This document shows, piece after piece, positions 1 through 10,213 of a stretch of DNA of 64,000 nucleotides (position 1 is its first letter; each line of letters starts with the position of its first letter). A program made the position numbers and the translations under genes. The stretch is from Perkinsus marinus ATCC 50983. Lineage: Eukaryota > Perkinsozoa > Perkinsida > Perkinsidae. Below the pieces are notes generated by a model that made no database searches, was not told where the DNA came from, and worked only from the letters and a program-made list of their open reading frames with translations. The DNA is taken from the NCBI RefSeq assembly GCF_000006405.1, contig NW_003210538.1, forward strand, positions 132,653 to 196,652. The letters are read 5' to 3'.

Positions 1-1311
1 AAAGCGTGACGGTCTCCGCACGCCACCTGCTTGGCCTTGACCCCCTCCAGAGCTTCGATCCTCGAGACGCTTCCCTCAACAGCCACTCTAACGGAGTTGG
101 ATGAGGGCAGCTCGCCATACGTGTCATCGCCCCAGCCATAAACCACTCCGGTTCGATCCGCGGCGAGGGCAAAATGCGCCCCAGCAGAAATGCTAGAAAT
201 CTCGACGTCGTTACCAAACTCATTCAGAAGCTTCGGCGTCGGTATGATCTGTCCGAACGCCGAAACCCCCCACTGGTAAAGAGAACAACACCGCACAACA
301 CGCTGAACCTCCAGGCTGATACCACTACCACTCCCCTCTACGGCTTGCTCCTCATGACCAGGTACCGCGACTGGACTAGATAACACAATGGCTTCCAACC
401 TGAACACCTCACCAGACGGTGTGTACCACAGACCAATGCCACTATGGATGGACCATGGTGTGTCGGGAGTGAATGCATGAGGACTAAAGGCCAATAGCCT
501 ACCACCTCTGTGTAGTTCCCATCTACTACGCTCTAGACTAGGGCATAGGGAAATGGTACTCGACTGCTGATTATACACAACTTGGCCCTCTCTTGAGATA
601 AGCCTATCCGAACGGACATAGCATCCATCAAATGCGTGTGCACTAGTGTCATCACGGCGTAAATAGACGTAGTGGCCCGCCAAAGTCAAACTGAACTGGG
701 CCACAGCTGACGTAGTAGTGTCTCTCAAGCATAGTTCCAAAGGGCTGGCCAAGGCATCAGAGGTTACCACCAGGAAGGGGTTGCACCGAGTAGCAACTGC
801 CCCTGGCTGAGCCGTGGTGATGACCTATGACAAACAGTACCAAACATTGGGAAACCCGAACTAAGGAAATTTCGATACAACTTAGGAAATTCTTATTGGT
901 TACCGTACACATCTACCCGGATTCGTATGTAAACAAGGAAACTCGCAACATGCTCGGCCGAGAAGGCCCCCCTCTCCGAGTGAGGTGGTGCAAGGAGGAC
1001 ACGCATGATAAGAGGAACGAATATATATTCCAATATCGGTACCCAAGCCCGATCATCCCCTTGATCGGCCAGATAGAAGTAAGCCGAGGGCCGACCTCTG
1101 GACCGCGGACACCAACGTACAAGTACTGGACGGTGATTGTAGTAGTCTCCGGAAAAGAAGTAGCTACCAGACATATCCTCCTTTCCTACCCAGCATGAGC
1201 CTGATGACAATCGTTCAGTCCATTGGGCGAACGCCAGTGTGGTCAACTAGATTCTTGGTAAGGTCTGGAGATTTTGTTGCGGTGAATACAACAACAACGA
1301 CAACAACAACG

Positions 1312-1367
<56 letters not shown>

Positions 1368-1380
1368 GACAACAACAACG

Positions 1381-1458
<78 letters not shown>

Positions 1459-1460
1459 GC

Positions 1461-1509
<49 letters not shown>

Positions 1510-1563
1510 GAAACAGAAACAGAAACAGAAACAGAAACAACAACAGCCATATTGCTGACTACC

Positions 1564-1612
<49 letters not shown>

Positions 1613-3519
1613 CAATATCCAGTCCAACTCCCTCCCGGCACAGCAATTGGCCATTACGCCCTCTCAAACACACTGTCAAAGCTAACGTATCAGTGGTGAT
1701 GACCTCCTCGCCTAGTGTCACCATCAACTCTTTCCAACTAAATGAGCTCATACCTTCAACCACGCTGACCGTCTCCACCTGATACCAACTCACTCGAGAC
1801 AAGCACAGCCGTCAGGGGGTACTTGACGAGTAACAAAAGCATAGCTACTCCTCCCACGGGCCGCGATGTGACCAACAGTGTAGCTTCCGCTCCCTATGAT
1901 GTCCAGTCGGCTCGGGCTACTCACATGACCTCCCTTGATAACTACAAAGGAACACTCTAGGAGTGTTGGGATATATGCTTGCTCTCCTCAGCTAAGCTTA
2001 GGAGTTTCTTCACTTACAATAGGAGATGGTATACGAGATGTATAGAAAACCAACAGGAATTCCGCAGAATCATCATATAGTCACCAACACATGAAGTGGA
2101 CCTTGTGCATATTTTCCCAGCCCGACACTGCATCTCACTATCGTATTCCCCACCGCTGCGTCTATTCTCACCAGAGTCTATGGTAGACCTCATCCTAAGC
2201 CCTATACAGTCGGCGTGGCCCCAGACCAGTACCTTACGAAAGGATGAGGCCTACCCCCAAGGAGCAACTACTGCCCTACCTCACCTGATCATCAGCATCA
2301 ATGCACAGGCTATGGTACGACCCCGTTGCTAAGGATGAGGCCACAAGCTCCTCCTCACTTGGGCCTATACGTACCGGAGTAACCTGCCGAGCTATGCGGC
2401 TCACACTACGAGAGACTCCTACCTCTCGAACGACTTCCTTTGTACTACCCACACCACATTGACCGTATTCATTCCTGCCGAAAGCATATACCCCACCTTG
2501 AGAACATCGTAGGAGAGCATGCCCAGCTCCAACTGAGACCTGACGAGAAGCCCCTCTAGCCGGGCTAGCACCCCGGGCCGTAGGTCATCACTTACTACTA
2601 CACAACGAGAAAGTGTCCAAATAAAGAAATTCTGGAAAACTCAGGAAAATTCCAGCAGGTTTTCGCATATTTCTTCGAGTGACGCAATGAAAATTCTGAA
2701 GAAATTTCGGGAAATTCTGGTTTTTTTTCTGAACATTTCCACACGGATTCGTATGTTAACGTGTATATCTAGTGAGGAAACTGTCAAGCTCCGCTGAAGA
2801 AAGCAAACATATTTTGCAGCGCTGCTATACTACCTCATCTATCCTACGATTAGCCAGCACGCCTCCCTCCAATACAATAGGGGCACTCACCAAAGCACCA
2901 TCTCGTTTTCCTGTCGACTTACTGCTAACCTACCCAGTAGACATTGCCGAATTAAAGACCCTCATGAGCCTACCACACGTGGCTGATCAGCATTAAAACT
3001 GAATGACCGCTTGCGATGATAATTCTTCTCACGACTGCCAACAGCCCCTTCTTGACCTTCCTCGGCATTACCAACATCAATGAGGCCAACGAAGGGCGCC
3101 CCATATACGAGCACTTTGGTATGCGTCTCAGCTGGTGGCGGTAGACGCAACCCTCCGCCTGCCAAAACAAGCGTTAGAGCATATCCCCTCCAATAGACGT
3201 CAGTAGTACCTTGTGCTTCATATGTGGCTGACAGGACGGTGGTGGAGTCGTGATCCAGGATGTCCACAAGAGCACGATCTCTAGTACCACTCCCGCCGCA
3301 ACAACGCATACATCAAAGGAGGTGACCAGTTGCTCCTACCAACCTCCCAAAGCCTCTGACTGAGTACTCAATGACAACTACTGCCTTTGAATAGGAAACT
3401 TCAACAACGGTGAGTATTACTACGAGTCTAGCTACGTCCAACGCGAGGCCAGACACAAATGTTATTATCAGCTCAAAGTACACCAGTGGGATAATCGTCA
3501 ATGATCGTAGTATCCTCAT
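1..3519 (-). CDS. RCC1-repeat protein with signal peptide (partial, 3' end outside window)
   Basis: Multi-exon gene running off the left edge. I start it at the ATG at 3519 because MRILRSLTIIPLVYFELIIT looks like a signal peptide. RCC1 beta-propeller repeats are clear in two places: 2545-2139 (GGVYAFGRNEYGQCGVG, then GSYHSLCIDADDQ and VLVWGHADCIGL across a 52-nt intron at 2233-2284), and 370-1 (LYQWGVSAFGQIIPTPKL, then AGAHFALAADRTGVVYGWGD). An open exon fills 822-1. Between the RCC1 blocks (about 1930-450) lie beta-rich stretches such as RCNPFLVVTSDALASPLEL and AQFSLTLAGHYVYLRRDD that loosely resemble filamin-type Ig repeats; that is weak inference. RCC1 propellers usually act as protein-protein interaction platforms or exchange factors; with a signal peptide this one would be extracellular or secretory. 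Three introns carry copies of a MITE, and one begins with a GTA microsatellite. The middle exons are uncertain. Confidence 0.6.
827..945. mobile_element. MITE fragment (internal part) in intron of the RCC1-repeat gene
   Basis: Shares the internal block of the window's MITE family: repeated AGGAAATT(C/T) words, then TTGGTTACCGTACACATCTA, a CGGATTCGTATGTAAAC stretch and AAGGAAACTC. Compare 2745-2785 and 26100-26160. Neither terminal inverted repeat is intact. An acceptor-like TCATAG at 823-828 (minus strand) ends the host intron beside it. Confidence 0.5.
1288..1611. repeat. Compound microsatellite: (ACA)n, (GAAACA)n, (CTA)n
   Basis: About 220 bp of ACA triplets with scattered ACG and one GCA, then about five AGAAAC hexamers (1509-1540), then 16 CTA triplets (1562-1611). 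All frames stay open, which creates long low-complexity ORFs on both strands that I do not believe. On the minus strand the CTA block reads GTAGTAGTA and starts directly after an exon-like sequence ending GGATATTG, so it probably forms the start of an intron in the RCC1-repeat gene. Confidence 0.9.
1961..2130. mobile_element. MITE copy in an intron of the RCC1-repeat gene
   Basis: Left end GAGTGTTGGGATATATGC, right end GCATATTTTCCCAGCCCGACACTG: an imperfect terminal inverted repeat of the family described at 26026-26201. The 8-bp flanks (CACTCTAG and CATCTCAC) match at only 3 of 8 positions, so this is an old or rearranged copy. It lies inside a 205-nt minus-strand intron (1934-2138); without the element the intron would be about 30 nt. 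Confidence 0.75.
2605..2824. mobile_element. MITE copy (degenerate) upstream of the RCC1 exons
   Basis: Contains the family's internal words (GAAATTCTGG, AAATTTCGGGAAATTCT, ACGGATTCGTATGTTAACGTGTATAT, AGTGAGGAAACT) and a right end GCAAACATATTTTGCAGCGCTG that is a diverged inverted copy of the family terminus. The left end is not clear and I see no convincing target duplication. It falls between exons of the RCC1-repeat gene, so it is probably intronic. Confidence 0.6.
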
Positions 3520-4976
3520 AGGACCCTCCTGGCCGCCTTAGCCGCCTTCTGCTTGGCCCTACGTTCCTTCTGGCTCTGCTTGCCCTTCCTGGAAGACTGA
3601 CCAACAGTAGCTGACCTCTCAGGGCTGCCCTCCGACTCCCCTCCAGCCTTATTATGATGATGTTTCTTCCCAGATGACTTCTCCTCCTTAGCTTGAGTAG
3701 CGGCCTGCTGCTGGACTTGACTGTAGAGTAGTTGTCGTATCTGCTGCTCAGCTTGCTTCCTCTGGATGTTCTGGACAAGAGCCTCCATCAACCTCTCGGT
3801 TTGCTCAGGCTCACTAGAGGAGGCAACCTTAGTGTGAGTCGGCACCGTCTCAGGGCTGGATTCGGCATCATGCGCAGAGACCTTCTCCGTCACATCCTTC
3901 TCAACTTCCACCTCAACCTCGGCCTTCTTCGCAGAAGCTTCAGGCATCGATGCGGTAATAGTTGCCGACGTCTCATTTTCAGTAGAAACGACCACCGGGG
4001 CCTCCTCGACCTTCGTAGTGGCCACAGGGGCCTCCTCGACCTTTGTGGTGGCCACAGGGGCCTCCTCGACCTTCGTAGCGGCCACAGGGGCCTCCTCGAC
4101 CTTCGTAGCGGCCACAGGGGCCTCCTCGACCTTCGTAGCGGCCACAGGGGCTTCCTCGACCTTTGTGGTGGCCACAGGGGCATCCTCGACCTTCGTAGTG
4201 GCCACAGGGGCATCCTCGACCTTCGTAGTGGCCACAGGGGCATCCTCGACCTTCGTAGTGGCCACAGGGGCCTCCTCGACCTTCGTAGCGGCCACAGGGG
4301 CCTCCTCGACCTTCGTAGCGGCCACAGGGGCTTCCTCGACCTTTGTGGTGGCCACAGGGGCATCCTCGACCTTCGTAGTGGCCACAGGGGCATCCTCGAC
4401 CTTCGTAGTGGCCACAGGGGCATCCTCGACCTTCGTAGTGGCCACAGGGGCATCCTCGACCTTCGTAGTGGCCACAGGGGCATCCTCGACCTTCGTAGTG
4501 GCCACAGGGGCCTCCTCGACCTTTGTGGTGGCCACAGGGGCCTCCTCGACCTTTGTGGTGGTCACCGGGGCCTCCTCGACCTTCTCTTCAGTATGGGACA
4601 TGACAAAAGTTGATTGTACAGCAGCCTTGGGCACTTGAGTAACTACAGTCTCCCTAACCTGCTCCTGACTCTTCTCGATAGGGGCCACCGATGTCGGCTT
4701 TGGCCCAGGGGTAGATGCAGCAGAGGTAGCCGGGGTCGGGACAGGGCTGCTCTCGGCCTCCCCCTTCCTGGACGGCAATACCGCAGCGACGCTGGTGGCA
4801 GTGACCTCCGATACACTCTCCACGGGCTTCTTAGAAGGAGAAGCCACCTTGAGGGTGTCAGCTACAGTAGCAGTAGGCTCAGGGGACTTAGGCCCTATCA
4901 CGGGTTTACTACTGCTAACTGGAGGTGGGGTCGGAGCCTTTGGCGATCCGAAACAGGAAGAGCAAGAATTACCCAT
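3516..4976 (-). CDS. Predicted N-myristoylated, palmitoylated protein with 20 x 10-residue repeats
   Basis: Single-exon ORF. I use the ATG at 4976 because it gives MGNSCSSCFGSPKAP: Gly2 with Ser6 fits the N-myristoylation consensus, and Cys5 and Cys8 are likely palmitoylation sites, so the protein should sit on the cytosolic face of a membrane. About 150 residues rich in Pro, Ser and Thr follow, then 20 tandem decapeptides of the type VEEAPVATTK or VEDAPVATTK (DNA 3991-4590), then an acidic stretch, a Gln-rich stretch and a Lys/Arg-rich tail with KKHHHNK. No enzymatic domain is visible. Its TGA stop overlaps by ATGA the ATG of the next minus-strand gene (3516-3519). Opposite-strand ORFs here are shadows of the repeat. 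A scaffold or cortical/cytoskeletal role would fit similar alveolate proteins, but no homologue is recognised. Confidence 0.7.
   Translation of the reverse strand: MGNSCSSCFGSPKAPTPPPVSSSKPVIGPKSPEPTATVADTLKVASPSKKPVESVSEVTATSVAAVLPSRKGEAESSPVPTPATSAASTPGPKPTSVAPIEKSQEQVRETVVTQVPKAAVQSTFVMSHTEEKVEEAPVTTTKVEEAPVATTKVEEAPVATTKVEDAPVATTKVEDAPVATTKVEDAPVATTKVEDAPVATTKVEDAPVATTKVEEAPVAATKVEEAPVAATKVEEAPVATTKVEDAPVATTKVEDAPVATTKVEDAPVATTKVEEAPVAATKVEEAPVAATKVEEAPVAATKVEEAPVATTKVEEAPVATTKVEEAPVVVSTENETSATITASMPEASAKKAEVEVEVEKDVTEKVSAHDAESSPETVPTHTKVASSSEPEQTERLMEALVQNIQRKQAEQQIRQLLYSQVQQQAATQAKEEKSSGKKHHHNKAGGESEGSPERSATVGQSSRKGKQSQKERRAKQKAAKAARRVL
3991..4590. repeat. Minisatellite: 20 copies of a 30-bp unit, with a 180-bp higher-order repeat
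   Basis: Exact 30-bp periodicity (unit of the form GCCACAGGGGCCTCCTCGAC plus CTTCGTAGTG) across 600 bp. Variants (GCG/GTG ends; CCT, CTT or CAT at the second position) recur in order. The block 4081-4260 is identical base for base to 4261-4440, a six-unit duplication including silent positions. Confidence 0.97.
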
Positions 4977-5003
4977 AGAAAATGCGAAGTAAACCGGGAA
5001 CAA

Positions 5004-5363
5004 ACGTAAGGGAACTTAATAATACCAATGATGTCACTAAAAAGTTGCACGAAAATTGCACGAAAAGTAGCGTCTCGAGTGACCCAACTCCACTACGTAA
5101 CGCAACAGAGTGGGATCGAAAAGGACACAGTACTCACGAGCCGACGATAGGCATCTAAGCTTCTAAGACTCGGTAGTGTTTATGGTAATCTAACTTGTGT
5201 GTGTGTTAACCGAATAGTGACAACATAGGACGTTAATTAGGCACCACCACTACAAGCTCAATATTAACCAATGATGACTACAGATGAAGAGATTCATGCT
5301 GATCCCTCTTAGAGAAAAAAGGATAGAAAATACAGTCATTGTAACATGGGAGTATTCATCAGT
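5004..5363. other. Intergenic spacer
   Basis: About 360 bp between the myristoylated-repeat gene (its upstream side) and the 3' end of the CDC14-like gene. I see no ORF, RNA gene or repeat of note; it is AT-richer than the flanking exons and should hold the upstream gene's promoter. Confidence 0.6.
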
Positions 5364-7567
5364 CTAATACTCCTCCACAGTGCTTGCGTCACTGACTCTC
5401 ACAACAACTCCGCTATTGGTGTTGTCGTTATTGTCATTCAATAGCAGACAAGATCGTTTAGCAGGGGGAACCGTCATAGCCAAGACCTTGGCAGCAGGCG
5501 GCTTGATATCATCGTTGGAATAGGCGGCTTTACGCTTCGGTGAGGCTTGGGTCGACTTCGACAACGACTGCTTCGACTGCCCATGCCCTGAGATAATCAA
5601 TACAATGACCACTAACATCTTCCAACTCGACTGTTGCCTTGATAACATTTACAAGAGCTCCATACAACCCCCCCAAGTTTACGTTGCATCAGAGCCTTTT
5701 TGAAGTCTTCAATGGCCTCATCCAATTCTTTCGAACTTTTACCCACGCAACCACCTCGAACGAACTCAGCCTGTTGGATACTCGTAAGGCTACCCGGACG
5801 CACTACACGTAGCCAGCCATGTAAGGCACCGTACTCTCCCTCAGGCCTATATGCTCATCATTATCAGCACACTCCAGCAACCAGACAAGGTCTTACCAGC
5901 CTAGGGCATGGACAATGACGTGAGCTATGAGGACGAGAGTACGACCAAGACCCGCGTGGCAGTGTAGAGCGATAGCCGCATTAGGACGCTTTTGTAAGAC
6001 CTAGGCCAGACAGATTGTGGCCATCCCTTACTGACACCCTCACCTTAGTCATGGACTTATACGCGGTGATGAGGACCTCTGCACTTGGTATGGAGCCGTC
6101 TCCTAGTGGGATATCCGTGTGCTCTATGGACTCAGGTAAGATAGCGTCAGGATCATACCAACCTATACAAGACAAGCGAGTCTAATACCACACCTCTAGT
6201 ACTTTATGAGATAATCAACACCAGAGAGTCTAATACCACACCTCTAGTACTTTATGAGATAATCAACACTAGAAAGTCTAATACCACACCTCTAGTACTT
6301 TATGAGATAATCAACACCAGAGTCTAATACCACACCTCGAGTACTTTATGAGATAATCAATACCGGAGTCTAATACCACACCTCTAGCACTTTATGAGAT
6401 AATCAACGCACCATATCGCTGCCCTCACTACGCGTTTCATCATTCCTTTCTAGCATCTGGTTGATTCTCAATATAAGGCCAACGTTGAGCTCCTGTAGCT
6501 TGCCCACTAGACTGACTTCACCGCTCTCTTCCGTCTGAGGCAGCGACGTAGGAGTCGTTGGCGGTGATCGAGACTCCGACATCGTATCCGAATCGAAATC
6601 TGAACAAGGTGTGGTATGACAATAATAATACTTTGCCACAGCTCACCAGATCTACTAATTAGACTGGTTCTGCTGAATCCATCATCAATAGTGACAGGAT
6701 CCGGCATTGCCAAGAACAGGCCAGGTACCACCCAAGTCGCGCTGTACTTCACCCTCAGAGCTCTCCACTCAGCTACATCTGGGTACCATCCCTTCTCGCG
6801 AGCAATAAGCAGTCCTCGAGCGCAGTCGATAGGCTTTAGCGCTGCCAACTTGGGCGTTGCGATGTACACGAATGGGTTTGGGAAGGCAGCAATACCAGCA
6901 GTAGAGAACATATCAACCACCGAATCACAAGAGTACCCTTTTCTCAATACCAGATAGCACATGAGCATGGTAACAGCATTCGATGCCGCCCCCACAAACG
7001 GTGAGGAAATCATGACCAAAACCTTACTCGCCTTAGCCGCCGATTCCACCTCAGATTCAATACTATCGCAGAATCTAGATATCTACACAAGCAGCATTCA
7101 CCACACTTACGCACTCCGAAGGATTCCTCCCACCTGCCAGAAGCTCATCGGACCAAAATGCCTATTGCTAGCTACTCCCTGATGCACATAGATAGCGCAG
7201 TTCAATGCATAGTCATTTTCAGCACAGTACAACACTGTTTCGCCACCAATGTGCGTGTCAATAAACTCCTTAGCATCCCCTGTAGGCTGAACCGAGCCTA
7301 AGGAGACCAAGCAGTCTCAACATGGCAAGTCGAGAGCCAACCTGGGGACTGATGCCTATGCATCTTTTTCACAGTGTTGGAGTGTTCTTCATGACACTTC
7401 ATATAGTCAACACATGTCTTACAGGTAGTAGGGACGTTACCAACCTAATCTCTGCTATGGTCGCCACCACCGCCTGACCTTCCTACCCAACAGAACTTCT
7501 CCGGGACAATCCACACAATCCGTGGCTGCTTCCCGTTCTCTGATGCACTGCTGGTGACTGAGCTCAT
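5364..7567 (-). CDS. CDC14-type dual-specificity phosphatase
   Basis: Multi-exon gene. ATG at 7567 (MSSVTSSASENGK); an exon ending near 7108 with HFGPMSFWQVGGIL; then 7060-6650 with NAVTMLMCYLVLRKGYSCDS and WVVPGLFLAMPDP, which match the CDC14 N-terminal domain and its W(I/V)(I/V)P-KFLAF landmark; 6606-6412 ending QELNVGLILRINQ; 6181-6045 with DIPLGDGSIPSAEVL; about 6001-5921 with the catalytic loop LHCHAGLGRT (Cys nucleophile and Arg present); and 5830 onward with LRVVRPGSLTSIQQAEF, matching the family's RPGSI-GPQQ block. The C-terminus is Lys/Ser-rich, as in CDC14 tails; its last splice is uncertain. CDC14 dephosphorylates CDK substrates at mitotic exit and, in flagellated protists, often acts at basal bodies. 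The most unusual part is the intron at 6182-6411. Confidence 0.85.
6182..6411 (-). repeat. Intron made of five tandem 42-nt intron-like units
   Basis: On the minus strand, between exon codons GAT ATG and ACT CGC, there are five near-identical 42-nt units, each ending in GTGGTATTAG and four of them beginning G-T directly. Spacers of 6, 6, 8 and 8 nt (ACTCCG, ACTCTG, ACTTTCTA, ACTCTCTG) separate them. Each unit is the size of a normal intron here and carries its own GT and AG. Separate removal of all five would leave 28 nt and break the frame, so removal as one 230-nt intron is expected. Confidence 0.9.
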
Positions 7568-8046
7568 GACAGGGGGGAGTGAGACGTGGAGCAATCACCA
7601 GAGTTGGCGCAAACAAACACTACGACCAAACCCGGTACACTTCCATGTCACCAAAAGACACCTCTAACAACAGAACAGAGATATTCACAGCTGCCGCAGC
7701 TGAGCTACGCTTCGATAGTTCCTATTTCTAGTGGAAATGCCAATGTCTTCGCAAACCCACCGAGCGATGCCTGGCAGGTTGCTTACTATAACATTGACAC
7801 GCCTCGGTCCGTACAGCCGTAGGAGTTGACAAAGGCCGCTCACAACACTCACAACCACATCTCAGAAACCGCAGAAACACATTGGCAACGAAGCGAAGGA
7901 CCTTTTTTTCAATAGAGCATCATCGACCCGCTCAAGCGTCATACTTCTTAGTATATCTATAATACATAGATTGATAAAGAACAAACTTAATCCAAGTCAG
8001 CCACATTGGTAGCACCTGAAACTACCTCTAACCAACTACTACCACC
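7568..8046. other. Intergenic spacer
   Basis: About 480 bp between the CDC14-like start and the 3' end of the next minus-strand gene. A 78-codon plus-strand ORF (7586-7822) lacks any recognisable feature. A TTTTTTTC run occurs at 7902-7909. No RNA gene seen. Confidence 0.5.
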
Positions 8047-9882
8047 TCAACTACTACTCTTAGTCTCATTGCCCGAGGGCATAGCACTCATTTTCAAAGG
8101 GCTAACTCCTTTATCAGAAAACATCTGCTCATCATTCACAGCATCCAACAACTCCTCAAGGCTCAGACATGCCACAGGACGCTGTTGAAGGTCCGGCCGT
8201 GGGAATAGAACCTGCGCATAAACACTACGCACGTAGCATCAAGACCAAGGCCCATAACAACCCCAAATCTAATGAGAGTAGATCCGTAGCATTCCCATTG
8301 TAGGGTCGAGCCAAAGCCAGATGCCCTTGCCTATTACATAGACTATATCACTCTTCTTACACCTCTCCGACTGAATGAGCGGTGACCCAGCAGCTGCTAC
8401 CATATAACTGCACAAATATCCTATACTAGGCCAAGTAGCCTCGCAACCACTCCATACACAAATTGTAATTCCTTCCTCTTGTCGAACTTGCCACTATCGA
8501 TAGCATCCGATATCGGCTTCATCAACTTCGCCGCGTCCTTCATAGCTGTTAGAATAACAATGTAAGTAATCGAGCTAATAATACTTATATTACTTTTGGT
8601 GATAGCAACAACTACGCCACTCTTATCGTCGCTCGCCTGCAACAACCTCATCGTAAGCCCTTCCTCGTTGGTACCTAGACAAGTACACTAAAACATTCCA
8701 TAATACGATATGAAATAACCTCACTTTTAACCACATATTTTTTTAGGGATTTTTATATATAATATCTACTATACTTATCATCAAGCTTTACATGATCAAA
8801 GATCTATACCGATCTTCACAGAAATATGCCAAAGCCAATAATACTTATAATAAATCCTGGATCGCTATTAAGAAGCATAATACAACTACTTACCTTCCAG
8901 ACGATCACTAAGACCGTCGATGAGCTCGATAGGGGTAGAATCCCCAAGCGCATCGATACCCTCCGGCCCAGCCTTGATCATCTTCACAATCTCCAACTGC
9001 TGCGTCCGCTCCAACCGAGTATGCTCCTTAGCAAACGCCTTGTCGTTGGTCATATACCTGACCAATGAATCCCCTACCATCACACAGACAACTCACTTCC
9101 CAACAGCACTATGCAGAACTGCCTTGTTCACAACAATATCCGCATATCGAGCAACAACCGCTGCCTCAGCCGAGTCGTTAGCTTCCTGCAGGCCAACACC
9201 CAACTCGGCTTGATCAGCCTAAGGTAGCAGCACTAGACCAGTGGCCGGATCAAGGGCAGACTACATCAACTGGATGCGGGTGCTTCCGCCAGAACTCCTT
9301 CAGGGTCTTCCGTAGTCGCGCCAATTTCTCACTATTCATAGTCTCCAGGATCTTCAAACACATGTCCACTGTGAGAGCCTCGGGCATCTCGAATCCTAAG
9401 CCCAATAAATACATCAAATTCACCCGTATGCTACTACCTGGAATGATAGGCATCTTCCCCTTGGCCGCCGAGGCGAACATATCCTCTACTCCTTTCTCGA
9501 ACTGTTGTATATGTTCATCATTCTCGTACCGCTTCTGGGCCGCCTCTACCTCCTCCGCCGTGACACCATACCTACTCCAAACATTCCATGGTTAAGTCAA
9601 TGCCGCATTGAGTACTACTTCTGAAGCACCTGTTTCTGCGTCTCCTCAAGCTTCTGCTGAATGCCCTGCTGGAGTATCATCTCGGTGAGCTGATCGTCCG
9701 TCATTTGAGTGGACAACCCCTTCTGAGCCAATGCGGCCTTGACACGTTCTGAAGAGACGAGATACACATTCATAGTATACAATTCATTCACTACGAGCCA
9801 TCTGAGCCATCTCCATGAGAACACCATGCATGTCAACAAGCAGATCGTCGGTGATGAGCTTCAACTTCTCCAAATCCAACAT
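8047..9882 (-). CDS. Hypothetical multi-exon protein, helical, no recognised family
   Basis: Series of minus-strand exons joined by 40-60-nt GT-AG introns. ATG at 9882 gives MLDLEKLKLITDDLLVDMHG; then KRVKAALAQKGLSTQMTDDQ with a Gln-rich helix; RYGVTAEEVEAAQKRYENDE; the exon at 9480-9256 with MPIIPGSSIRVNLMYLLGLG and LRKTLKEFWRKHPHPVDV; ADQAELGVGLQEANDSAEAA; HTRLERTQQLEIVKMIKAG; MKDAAKLMKPISDAIDSGKF; and a last exon ending NETKSSS. Residues are mainly helical and charged; I find no catalytic motif, signal peptide or membrane segment. Exons near 8240-8420 are guessed. Frame continuity over roughly ten junctions and strong codon-like composition make it a real gene; the function is unknown. Confidence 0.5.
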
Positions 9883-9980
9883 TTCCTCCTCGTCGTTGCC
9901 TGATCACCCATAATCGATATATCGGCAGAGCTACGGCGGCCCTCCCTCAACTGGAGAGTTGAAAGCCGTTCATATGGTTG

Positions 9981-10213
9981 CTATTCCACAGAGGTTACAA
10001 TGCAAGCATAATACGCCTTACTCTTGCGCAGTCGTTGTCGTCGAGTGTATAAATAGTATGCAGCCCCCAGTGCTAATGTACAAGCGCTCGCCCCAGTAAC
10101 GATCTACAATGAGATAAGTCATGATGGCTGTCAGTAAATCAACATACCTTAGCGCTTTTAGATAGACCATGCGACTTGGGCTGGGCAGTGGCTTCAAAGG
10201 CTTCTGAAAACAT
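9981..10213 (-). CDS. Small single-pass membrane protein (62 aa, two exons)
   Basis: ATG at 10213, intron 10104-10147 (44 nt, GTATGT...TGTAG), stop at 9981. The protein begins MFSEAFEATAQPKSHG, then a hydrophobic stretch IVTGASACTLALGAAYYLY followed at once by TRRQRLRKSK, a classic positive-inside flank, and a short tail. The single membrane segment near residues 23-41 suggests an organelle or ER membrane protein. Too short for the usual ORF cutoffs; supported by the clean intron and the membrane topology signal. Lies about 100 bp upstream of the hypothetical gene at 8047-9882, same strand. No family recognised. Confidence 0.5.

Noticed and set aside
1195-1802. 195-codon ORFs on both strands (poly-Thr or poly-Val/Ser)
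   Set aside because: They are products of the microsatellite, which keeps all frames open; no flanking domain supports them as written.
3732-4638. Plus-strand and other-frame ORFs of 197-293 codons across the 30-bp repeat
   Set aside because: A 30-bp repeat without stops is open in several frames; only the minus-strand frame gives the MGNSCSSC start and continuous non-repeat flanks.
6182-6411. CRISPR-like array (five regular 42-nt repeats with short spacers)
   Set aside because: Spacers are 6-8 nt and nearly identical to each other, the locus is inside a phosphatase gene of a eukaryote, and each unit has splice-site ends; it is an intronic tandem repeat.
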